Below, piece after piece: positions 57,529 to 64,000 of a stretch of 64,000 nucleotides of DNA; position 1 is the first letter of the stretch, and every line of letters starts with the position of its first letter. Origin of the DNA: an uncultured Aquimarina sp. (GTDB taxonomy: Bacteria > Bacteroidota > Bacteroidia > Flavobacteriales > Flavobacteriaceae); assembly GCA_947498785.1 (NCBI GenBank), contig CANMLS010000024.1:1-64000 (forward strand), in the 5' to 3' direction. A program made the position numbers and the translations under genes. The notes beneath the pieces were generated by a model, which saw only the letters and a program-made list of their open reading frames with translations, searched no databases and had not been told where the DNA came from.

Positions 57529-58077
57529 ATGAATATATTACCAAAATATGGGTTACTTCAGTTTAGAAATTCGGCAAGAATATACAGTAAACCTATCATT
57601 GAGAGTTTACAGCTTTTTAAAGAAGAAACAAAGTTTCTAAAAGTCACTCTTTTTTTTTCTCACAAAAATGATGAACTAGAAGAACTGGATAGTGCTATTA
57701 ATTTTTTAAAGGGGTTTGGTGTACTTATCTATGCTGATCATATTACAGAAGAAGTAAATGAAGAAGATACCCATTCCAAACGTATACAGCAAGAAACAGA
57801 AAAAAAAATAAAGGAAAATTCGAAGTTTATTTTTCTAGCAACCGAAAATGCAATCAATTCAAAACGCTGTAAATGGGAATTACGGTATGCTAACACTCAA
57901 AAAAAAATGGATCAGATTGCTATTTTGCCCATAAGAGAAGACTTTACCGACTACGGTGGTGAAGAATATCTACAAAAATATCCATATATTCAAAAAAGTG
58001 ATACTGACCCTGAAGGATATGATGTAAAACATCCTGATGGAAAAGCTATCCCGTTAGGAATTTGGTTGGCATCATAA
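57529..58077 (+). CDS. Stand-alone TIR-domain protein
   Basis: A 182-aa soluble protein with a TIR-like fold from about residue 37: KVTLFFSHKND first strand and loop, FGVLIYAD, a helix KRIQQETEKKIKENS, FIFLATENAINSKRCKWELRYA. Glu117 in WELRYA is in the position of the catalytic glutamate of NAD-consuming bacterial TIRs. Residues 1-35 have no recognised motif. It resembles the ThsB-type TIRs of Thoeris antiphage systems in size, but no ThsA partner is adjacent (the neighbours are SMP-30 and hemL). It could be a NADase, a cyclic-nucleotide-like signal synthase or a non-defence protein. Confidence 0.75.
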   Translation: MNILPKYGLLQFRNSARIYSKPIIESLQLFKEETKFLKVTLFFSHKNDELEELDSAINFLKGFGVLIYADHITEEVNEEDTHSKRIQQETEKKIKENSKFIFLATENAINSKRCKWELRYANTQKKMDQIAILPIREDFTDYGGEEYLQKYPYIQKSDTDPEGYDVKHPDGKAIPLGIWLAS

Positions 58078-58178
58078 TTTCAAAGTATAACTCACATATC
58101 AGAGTGTCATTCCTACTCTATTTTGTTAATTAGTCTAACTACTTTGAACCAAAAATTAATATACTCGCAATAATTCGT

Positions 58179-59465
58179 CTACAATGTTTTTGCTACTTTA
58201 CCTACCGCAGCGATTGTTTCATCCAAATCTTCATAAGTAAGCGCCTCGGTAATAAACCAAGTTTCAAAAGCACTGGGAGCTATATATATTCCATTATCCA
58301 GCATACCATGAAAGAATTTTTTAAATGTTTCATTATTCCCCTGAGCAGCGGATTCAAAATCCAGTACATCATCTTCTGCAAAATGCACTGAAATCATTGA
58401 ACCCAATCTATTAATGGTATGTTTAATATTATGAGTTTTAAGTTCTTTGACAATACCCTTATGTAAGTATTCTGTTTTATCTGCCAGACTCTTAAAAATT
58501 TCGGAATTAGAATTCAATTCAGTAAGCATGGCTAATCCAGCTGCCATAGCTAGTGGATTCCCGCTTAATGTCCCTGCCTGATATACTGGCCCTAACGGAG
58601 CAAGATAATTCATAATTTCCTCTCGAGCTGCGAAAGCTCCAACAGGAAGTCCTCCTCCGATCACTTTACCAAAAGTGATAATATCTGCATCTACCCCCAG
58701 AAGTTCTTGCGCTCCTCCTTTTGCTAGTCTAAAGCCTGTCATTACTTCATCAAAGATCAAAAGGACATCATAAGCATCACAAAGCGATCTAAGGCCTTCT
58801 AAAAATCCTTTTACAGGAGGAATACATCCCATATTTCCAGCTACAGGCTCAATAATAATACAGGCAATCTCTCCTTTATTTGAAGTGATGATTTGTTCTA
58901 CATGATCCAAATCATTATATCTTGCTAATAGTGTATCTTGTGCTGTGCCTTTGGTAACACCTGGACTATTTGGACTTCCAAAAGTAACGGCACCACTTCC
59001 TGCCTGAATCAAAAAGGAATCACTATGCCCGTGATAACACCCTGCAAATTTGATAACCTTATCTTTATTGGTATATCCACGTGCTAATCGCACTGCACTC
59101 ATACATGCTTCTGTCCCAGAATTTACAAACCGTATCTTATCAACATTAGGAACCATTGCAATCGCTAGTTCTGCAATCTGAGTTTCGATCTCTGTTGGCA
59201 TTCCAAAACTAGTCCCTTTTTTTGCTTTATCAATAACGGCTTCTACAACCGGAGGATGCGCGTGCCCCAAAATCATAGGTCCCCAAGAATTTATATAATC
59301 TATTAAACGATTACCATCTTCATCATATAAATATGCACCTTTAGCTTCTTTAACAAATATTGGGTCACCTCCTACAGCTTTGAAAGCTCGCACAGGCGAA
59401 TTTACTCCTCCTGGAATCACTTTTTGCGCTTCTGCAAACAGTGCACTACTTCTCTTATATATCAT
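58179..59465 (-). CDS. hemL: Glutamate-1-semialdehyde 2,1-aminomutase
   Basis: A 428-aa PLP enzyme that converts glutamate-1-semialdehyde to 5-aminolevulinate in the C5 pathway of tetrapyrrole synthesis. PLP lysine Lys267 is in [12 protein letters not shown], Asp239 in [10 protein letters not shown] binds the pyridine nitrogen, and [10 protein letters not shown] near the N-terminus is family-specific. Length is standard. It is the last gene of a four-gene minus-strand run and begins 2 bp after the preceding gene ends. Confidence 0.97.
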   Translation of the reverse strand: MIYKRSSALFAEAQKVIPGGVNSPVRAFKAVGGDPIFVKEAKGAYLYDEDGNRLIDYINSWGPMILGHAHPPVVEAVIDKAKKGTSFGMPTEIETQIAELAIAMVPNVDKIRFVNSGTEACMSAVRLARGYTNKDKVIKFAGCYHGHSDSFLIQAGSGAVTFGSPNSPGVTKGTAQDTLLARYNDLDHVEQIITSNKGEIACIIIEPVAGNMGCIPPVKGFLEGLRSLCDAYDVLLIFDEVMTGFRLAKGGAQELLGVDADIITFGKVIGGGLPVGAFAAREEIMNYLAPLGPVYQAGTLSGNPLAMAAGLAMLTELNSNSEIFKSLADKTEYLHKGIVKELKTHNIKHTINRLGSMISVHFAEDDVLDFESAAQGNNETFKKFFHGMLDNGIYIAPSAFETWFITEALTYEDLDETIAAVGKVAKTL

Positions 59466-59467
59466 GC

Positions 59468-60367
59468 TTAGTTGAAATCTTCTTCCTCTTCCTCGGTAGT
59501 TAACTTAAGAACCTGCCCGATTTTGATATTATTATTCAATAGATTATTATACGTTTTGAGTTCCTCTACAGAAACCTTATATCTACGAGAAATCGAATAT
59601 AACGTATCTCCTTTTCGTACAATATGTCCTCCACTTGGATTTGAGACCGGAGTAGCTACTGGTTTAGGAGCAGGCTTCATCACAATAACTGGTTCTGCTT
59701 TATTTTCTCTCCGACGGTTTTTTCTACCTAATACATCATTATCATATTCATATAAATGATAACGTTCTATGATGGAAATAAGTTTTTGCGGATATTTTTT
59801 ATCCGTAGCATATCCAGCTTCTCTTAACCCTCTTGCCCAGGATTTATAATCTTTTTGATTAAATGTAAACAATTTGGAGTATCGCTTTCTGTCTTTTAGA
59901 AATAGAGAATGATCTCTAAAAGAATCACTTGCATTGTCATACTTTCTAAAACATTCTTGAGAACGATCATCGTCATGATATACTTGATCTCCCTTCCAAT
60001 CATGACACTTAATCCCAAAGTGATTTTTTGCTTTCTGAGTTAACTCACCATGGCCTGCTCCCGATTCCAAAATACCTTGTGCTAAAGTAATACTTGCCGG
60101 AATACCGTAAGTTTTCATTTCATCTTTCGCTATCCCCGAAAATTCAAAAATATATTGTTTTACTTTGTCTTTATATGATACAGGAACTGGTTTTTTTTCT
60201 TCTCTAGAAGATTCTGTAATAGTAACCTCTTTTGTAGTTCGTTCAACTTTAGTGACAGTAGTACGTCTGGGAACAGTTCTTTCTGTTCTTGTAGAGATTA
60301 CTTTTTTACTTCCTCCGCAGGAAATTAAAAATCCTGTAACACACAACAATGTAATAAATTTCCTCAT
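59468..60367 (-). CDS. Glucosaminidase-LysM lipoprotein
   Basis: A 299-aa lipoprotein (lipobox LISC, Cys about residue 17) with a Thr/Arg-rich linker. Residues about 70-215 are a GH73 N-acetylglucosaminidase domain: [22 protein letters not shown] with the probable catalytic Glu101, [30 protein letters not shown]. The C-terminus (about 248-293) is a LysM domain ([22 protein letters not shown] and IGQVLKL). It should cut peptidoglycan in the periplasm. It is part of the run 61643-58179, with 1-2-bp gaps. Confidence 0.9.
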   Translation of the reverse strand: MRKFITLLCVTGFLISCGGSKKVISTRTERTVPRRTTVTKVERTTKEVTITESSREEKKPVPVSYKDKVKQYIFEFSGIAKDEMKTYGIPASITLAQGILESGAGHGELTQKAKNHFGIKCHDWKGDQVYHDDDRSQECFRKYDNASDSFRDHSLFLKDRKRYSKLFTFNQKDYKSWARGLREAGYATDKKYPQKLISIIERYHLYEYDNDVLGRKNRRRENKAEPVIVMKPAPKPVATPVSNPSGGHIVRKGDTLYSISRRYKVSVEELKTYNNLLNNNIKIGQVLKLTTEEEEEDFN

Positions 60368-60368
60368 T

Positions 60369-61316
60369 TTAATATCCTATTGTAATAAGAGGTAGTTTCT
60401 TTTTATTCAATTTTTTATTCATTCCAGAAATGCCTTGTAGTCCTCCTGTATGAATCGCTAAAATACGAGTATTTTTCTTAAAAATACCTCTTTGCGTCAT
60501 GTCAAAAATCCCAAAAATCATCTTCATTGTATAGATTGGATCCAAGAGGATATGTTGCTGTTCTCTAAATATATTCATGAATTCGATACCTTCTTGATTT
60601 ATTTTTCCATACCCTCCAAAGTGATAATCATGAATTAGTTCCCAATTAGTTTTTGACGTATTTTTTTTGATTTCATGGGTAAGAAATTCACCCTTTAAAG
60701 CGGGAAAACCTAATATTTTTTGATGATTCAACGAACTATTAATGATCCCTGAGATCGTCCCTCCTGTACCCACAGCACAGCATATAACATCATACATTAC
60801 ATCTTCTGGATTGAGAATTTCTTCACACCCTTTAATAGCTAACGAATTAGTACCTCCTTCGGGTATCATGTAGCAAGAACCGAATTCATTTTTTAATTCC
60901 TTTAAAAATAAAGGATTTGCTTTGTCTCTATATGCCTCTCTACTAACGAATTTAAAATGCATTCCTGAAACAGAAGCTAAACGCAGTGTATCATTTTGAG
61001 ATAAAGTTTTTTCTAAATCTTTAGCCAATTCTTCTCCTCTAATAATTCCAATAGTCTGTAAACCTACCATCTTACCTGCTGCTGCAGTAGCCGATATATG
61101 ATTACTATAAGCTCCTCCAAAGGTAAGAATCGTTTTAAAACCTGCTTTTTGAGCTTCATTAAGATTGTACTTTAATTTTCTGAATTTATTTCCAGATACT
61201 TCTTTATGAATTTCATCTTCCCTTTTTATATCCAGAAAAACTTCTGCTTTATCTAAAATGGGATGTGCTACCGATTGATTTTCTGAATGTATTATTTCTG
61301 AAGAAAAAATATGCAT
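60369..61316 (-). CDS. PLP-dependent ACC deaminase / D-cysteine desulfhydrase family protein
   Basis: A 315-aa fold-type II PLP enzyme. The Schiff-base lysine is Lys44 in EVSGNKFRKLKYN, the phosphate-side loop is FGGAYSNHISATAAAG, and VGTGGTISGIIN is the glycine-rich loop that grips the PLP phosphate. It is closer to D-cysteine desulfhydrase/ACC deaminase than to serine dehydratases. Substrate is unresolved. It abuts the upstream gene without spacer. Confidence 0.85.
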   Translation of the reverse strand: MHIFSSEIIHSENQSVAHPILDKAEVFLDIKREDEIHKEVSGNKFRKLKYNLNEAQKAGFKTILTFGGAYSNHISATAAAGKMVGLQTIGIIRGEELAKDLEKTLSQNDTLRLASVSGMHFKFVSREAYRDKANPLFLKELKNEFGSCYMIPEGGTNSLAIKGCEEILNPEDVMYDVICCAVGTGGTISGIINSSLNHQKILGFPALKGEFLTHEIKKNTSKTNWELIHDYHFGGYGKINQEGIEFMNIFREQQHILLDPIYTMKMIFGIFDMTQRGIFKKNTRILAIHTGGLQGISGMNKKLNKKKLPLITIGY

Positions 61317-61643
61317 TTACCAATATTTAATAAAACTCCAGGGTTTTCTTCTTTTTAAATATTGAAGATCATCTTCATTTATATACGCTTCTCTTTCAAA
61401 AGAAATATTTCGATAAGCTTTTTGCGAGTTTCGATATTGTAGAAGTCGAATAAGATATTCTGTAAAATAAAAAATATAAAAAGGTAAAACCAAAAGTTCT
61501 GCCTGTTGTCTAATATGAATTCTCTCGTGGTTAATAAAGGTTTCATCTTCTTTAAGAAAAGAATTATTTACCACAATAAAAGGCCAGAGGGCAATACCTA
61601 CAAAATGTCGACCTATCAAATATTTGTTAACAACAATGGGCAT
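61317..61643 (-). CDS. Small HExxH membrane-associated protein
   Basis: A 108-aa protein. It holds the zinc-protease-like motif HERIHIRQQAELL (His-Glu-x-x-His) after a hydrophobic stretch, a membrane-like segment LPFYIFYFTEYLIRLL, and a downstream FEREAYIN that could supply the third ligand. This looks like a minimal, M56/M48-like metalloprotease core, too short for those families. It starts 29 bp from the divergent DUF5522 gene. Activity is not proven; conservation suggests a real gene. Confidence 0.65.
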   Translation of the reverse strand: MPIVVNKYLIGRHFVGIALWPFIVVNNSFLKEDETFINHERIHIRQQAELLVLPFYIFYFTEYLIRLLQYRNSQKAYRNISFEREAYINEDDLQYLKRRKPWSFIKYW

Positions 61644-61658
61644 ATCAATGCAAGATAC

Positions 61659-61666
61659 TATTTTTG
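61659..61666 (+). promoter_or_regulatory. Bacteroidota -7 element for the DUF5522 gene
   Basis: TATTTTTG, an exact TAnnTTTG match, ends only 6 nt before the ATG at 61673. Initiation 4-7 nt downstream of the element would place the start site at or next to the ATG, i.e. a leaderless transcript. It also rules out the upstream in-frame TTG at 61664, which lies inside the element. Confidence 0.55.
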
Positions 61667-61672
61667 TATATA

Positions 61673-61849
61673 ATGGACAATCCTAAAAAGATATTAACTC
61701 CAAAAGAAGGAGATTATTATATCACCCCAGAAGGGTATCGATGTTTTACAGAACAATATCATCTAAGAAGAGGTTATTGTTGTGAGAGTGGTTGTAGACA
61801 TTGCCCATATGGCTATGACAAAAAAACAAATAATTATTCTAAAAAATAG
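61673..61849 (+). CDS. DUF5522 cysteine-rich small protein
   Basis: A 58-aa protein. The pattern EGYRCFTEQYHLRRGYCCESGCRHCPYGY is reduced here to its key parts: Cys pairs in GYCCES and CRHCPY, giving a four- or five-Cys metal-binding site as in DUF5522. Function is unknown; small zinc- or iron-binding proteins of this type often sit near redox or cofactor genes. It is divergent from the HExxH gene. Confidence 0.8.
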   Translation: MDNPKKILTPKEGDYYITPEGYRCFTEQYHLRRGYCCESGCRHCPYGYDKKTNNYSKK

Positions 61850-61931
61850 AAATATTATTTGTTTTATGGTATGATTATTGTGGCTAAATAATTACAAAAA
61901 GCTATTGTTAAATCTTTAAAACACAGGGATT

Positions 61932-62465
61932 ATGAAATATTTTTCACTTTTATCATTAATCCTTATCATAACACTTAGTTCTTGCTCTACAGTACGTGTT
62001 GCTTCGGATTATGATAAGCAGGCAAATTTTGACACTTATAAAAGCTTTGCTTTTTACAAACCAGGAATTGATAAAGCAGAGATTAGTGATCTAGATAAGA
62101 AACGTATATTACGGGCGATTGAGGCTGATATGACATCAAAAGGGTTTTTGAAATCAAACAATCCTGATATGCTAGTTAGTATTTTTACAAAGACCAAGGA
62201 GAATGTAAATATCTATCAAAATAACTTTGGATGGGGTTACGGATGGGGATGGAATCCATGGTTCTGGGGAAATGGCTTTAATAACACGGTTACTACAACT
62301 ACAGAAGGTACACTATACATAGACCTAATAGATGCTTCTAAAAAAGAATTAGTTTGGCAAGGAATGGGATCGTCTGCATTGACTAAAGATGTGGATAAAA
62401 AACAAGGTAAAATGAATGAAATCGTTGCAGCGATTTTAGAAAAATACCCTCCTCAGAGTAATTAA
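61932..62465 (+). CDS. DUF4136 domain lipoprotein
   Basis: A 177-aa lipoprotein (lipobox LSSC, Cys about residue 19). It carries the DUF4136 pattern: VASDYDKQANFDTYKSFAFY, LRAIEADMTSKGF, a glycine/tryptophan-rich turn (GWGYGWGWNPWFWG), and TEGTLYIDLIDASKKELVWQG. Common in Bacteroidota and other envelopes; function unknown. It ends at a strong terminator. Confidence 0.87.
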   Translation: MKYFSLLSLILIITLSSCSTVRVASDYDKQANFDTYKSFAFYKPGIDKAEISDLDKKRILRAIEADMTSKGFLKSNNPDMLVSIFTKTKENVNIYQNNFGWGYGWGWNPWFWGNGFNNTVTTTTEGTLYIDLIDASKKELVWQGMGSSALTKDVDKKQGKMNEIVAAILEKYPPQSN

Positions 62466-62492
62466 GAACTGTAAATTAAGCTTATATTGATC

Positions 62493-62521
62493 TAGCCTTT
62501 CTACATAGAAAGGCTATTTTT
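62493..62521 (+). terminator. Intrinsic terminator after DUF4136 gene
   Basis: A 10-bp perfect stem tagcctttct / agaaaggcta with loop acat, followed by ttttt. Confidence 0.92.
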
Positions 62522-62555
62522 ATGTACATTTATACCAACTTGAACCTATAAATGT

Positions 62556-63170
62556 ATGCGTAACTTTCTACTCGGTGCACTTTTAGCAGTATTAATAGTC
62601 TTTGGAATCAAACATTTTATTGATCAATCTAATACCCAAAAAATAGAAATCAAATCTTCTGATCTTATTTTGGATCAAATTAAAAATGTAGGTAAACTGG
62701 TAGTCACAGAAGGTCATTTTTCTGATATCATTACCTATAAGGATGACAAAACTTACTTTAAATTACTTTCGTCAAAGAAAAAAATAATAGTTATGGTAAA
62801 TGCCAATGTGCAGGTATCATATGATTTAAAAAAAATTGAACATACTATAGACCGGCAAACAAAAACTCTTACGATTTCCAAAATTCCTAAAGCAGAGATT
62901 AATATTAATCCTGAGATAAAGTATCATGATATTAATGAAGGACTCATCAACAAATTTGAAGCAGAGGATCATAATATTATCCGAAAAATAGTAGTGGAGA
63001 AATTGAACAGAAAAGTACAAAAATCTTCACTGGTTGCTAATTCTCAAAATCGTCTTATTAGCGAATTACAAAAAATATACATTCTCACGAATTCATTAGG
63101 CTGGACATTAAAATATAAAGATACTCCTATTGGTAGTCAAATTAGCTTTGAAGAATTGATTATACTATAG
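62556..63170 (+). CDS. DUF4230 domain membrane-anchored protein
   Basis: A 204-aa protein with an N-terminal membrane helix (about residues 4-22) and a DUF4230 domain: LVVTEGHFSDIITYKDD, VMVNANVQVSYDLKKI, ISKIPKAEININPEIKYHD, then helices with IVVEKLNRKVQ. Function unknown; it is widespread in bacteria as a secreted domain, probably acting outside the inner membrane. Confidence 0.85.
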   Translation: MRNFLLGALLAVLIVFGIKHFIDQSNTQKIEIKSSDLILDQIKNVGKLVVTEGHFSDIITYKDDKTYFKLLSSKKKIIVMVNANVQVSYDLKKIEHTIDRQTKTLTISKIPKAEININPEIKYHDINEGLINKFEAEDHNIIRKIVVEKLNRKVQKSSLVANSQNRLISELQKIYILTNSLGWTLKYKDTPIGSQISFEELIIL

Positions 63171-63184
63171 TTTTTCTAATTAAA

Positions 63185-63219
63185 AAAAGATGGAAAGAGA
63201 TAATCTCTCCCCATCTTTG
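63185..63219 (+). terminator. Probable terminator after DUF4230 gene
   Basis: Interrupted stem aagatgg / ccatctt with an inner agaga / tctct stem, 15 nt after the stop codon. The T-run is short. Confidence 0.65.
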
Positions 63220-63428
63220 AATTTAAAAAATCTTGATCACAGAATTCGTTTTGTCCCTTAAACTCTAGTGTTATACAGATTTATAAATTGTTTACCCCTA
63301 TAAAACGCTTTACATCGACATTACCCCACCCCCTATTAGTATTTTTTTGATGTATTAAATATCTATGCCATGCAGAATAAGAAAAGCCCCTCTTATCTTA
63401 TGGTTATCTTCTTATTGCTTAAGTAAGT

Positions 63429-63941
63429 TTATACCTTAGCTCTATAACCCCCTGTAGCATACTTTTTTGTTTCCACCCGTGTCAACAAAGCTTCATTAGG
63501 TATTGATTCAAAAAGTTCTATTCCGTCAGAAAGAACGATAGGCATCATAAAAACCTGAATTTCACCAATCAATTTTTCATTAAGTATCATTGTATTTATC
63601 TGTCCTCCACCAATAAGCCAAATATCTTTTCCTTTTTGCTTTTTTAATTTTTTAATATGATCCTCTGATATAAATTCTACATCTTTGTTAGATTCTTCAC
63701 CCTTTTTTCTTGTTAATACATAGTTTTTCTTCTCTGAATATGGAAAATCAATACCCCAATCTATGATCTGTTTATACGTCTTATTACCCTGAATTGTTGT
63801 ATCAATAGTTTTATAAAAATCATAATAACCATAATCTAATTGATCAGGGTTGGGAATAGAATCTAACCAGTCTACATTACCATTTTCTTTAGCTATTTTT
63901 CAATTCATACTCATAGCTATATATAATTTAATTTTTCTCAT
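63429..63941 (-). pseudogene. DHFR/RibD-like reductase with an in-frame TGA at codon 14
   Basis: The minus-strand frame from ATG (63939-63941) to TAA (63429-63431) spans 171 codons. It encodes a dihydrofolate-reductase-like RibD C-terminal protein: MRKIKLYIAMSMN, stop, KIAKENGNVDWL, then TIDTTIQGNKTYKQI, DIWLIGGGQINTMIL and IQVFMMPIVLSDGIELFES. Homologues have MSxDGxIA here, so codon 14 should be Gly. TGA (63900-63902) differs by one base from GGA. Apart from this the frame is intact, so a recent nonsense change or a sequencing error is likely. No good restart codon lies nearby. Confidence 0.8.
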
Positions 63942-64000
63942 TTTGATGTCAGTTTTATAGAATTGAACATTGTTTCACATCACAAAACTTTATTCATTAG

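Noticed and set aside
57529..58077. Complete Thoeris antiphage system
   Set aside because: No ThsA-like NADase or SIR2 gene is adjacent; only the TIR protein is seen.

Overview
The window reads as a piece of chromosome from a marine member of the Flavobacteriaceae (Bacteroidota). The evidence is the AT-rich base composition, many short-signal-peptide lipoproteins, several copies of the Bacteroidota promoter element TAnnTTTG, an absence of obvious Shine-Dalgarno sequences, and families typical of the phylum (Porin_10-type putative porin, SPOR, DUF1573, DUF4494, DUF4136, DUF4230, DUF5107/TPR, DUF5117/5118 metalloprotease). An Aquimarina- or Kordia-like genus is my guess, not something the sequence proves. 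No rRNA, tRNA, insertion sequence or CRISPR array was found.

Layout. 1-5.2 kb: a 21-bp-period repeat array, a GLUG-repeat surface lipoprotein, a small lipoprotein and a putative porin. 5.4-20 kb: mostly housekeeping and envelope genes (rnhB, lipB, lysS, an S41 peptidase, a PhoD-type phosphatase, a membrane-anchored LuxR-type regulator, a tiny YqaE/Pmp3 membrane protein, a SPOR protein). 20-27 kb: a DUF2157/GDYXXLXY pair, then a compact minus-strand operon with a fatty-acid hydroxylase, a KAS III-like synthase fused to a haem-oxygenase-like diiron domain, and an unrecognised 299-aa protein. 27-36.7 kb: TPR proteins, a large HExxHxxGxxH metalloprotease, SRPBCC and DUF4494 proteins. 36.7-37.2 kb: a gene-free, degenerate 21-22-bp periodic array. 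38.2-55.4 kb: a biosynthetic gene cluster. 55.6-64 kb: a small lipoprotein, an SMP-30-type hydrolase, a stand-alone TIR protein, a hemL operon, DUF5522, DUF4136 and DUF4230 proteins, and a DHFR/RibD-like gene broken by one in-frame TGA.

The main find is the 38.2-55.4 kb cluster. A 2196-residue synthase carries, in order, an enediyne-thioesterase-like hotdog domain, AT, an active KS, a KS-like domain without the active cysteine, KR and DH. It is translationally coupled to a phosphopantetheinyl transferase, which overlaps a protein with two ACPs fused to a FabL-like SDR. Then come a lipoprotein, an FG-GAP/ASPIC-UnbV protein and a DUF1702 protein. UnbV and DUF1702 (UnbL) are, from the literature, accessory families of the enediyne warhead cassette (PKSE, TEBC, UNBL, UNBV, UNBU). 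An FAD-dependent oxidoreductase lies just upstream, and an epoxide-hydrolase-like enzyme is divergent to it. The domain order is neither canonical PKSE nor canonical PUFA synthase, and UNBU is not visible. I therefore read it as a split PUFA/enediyne-like polyene or lipid synthase of undescribed type. Its product cannot be inferred from sequence alone.
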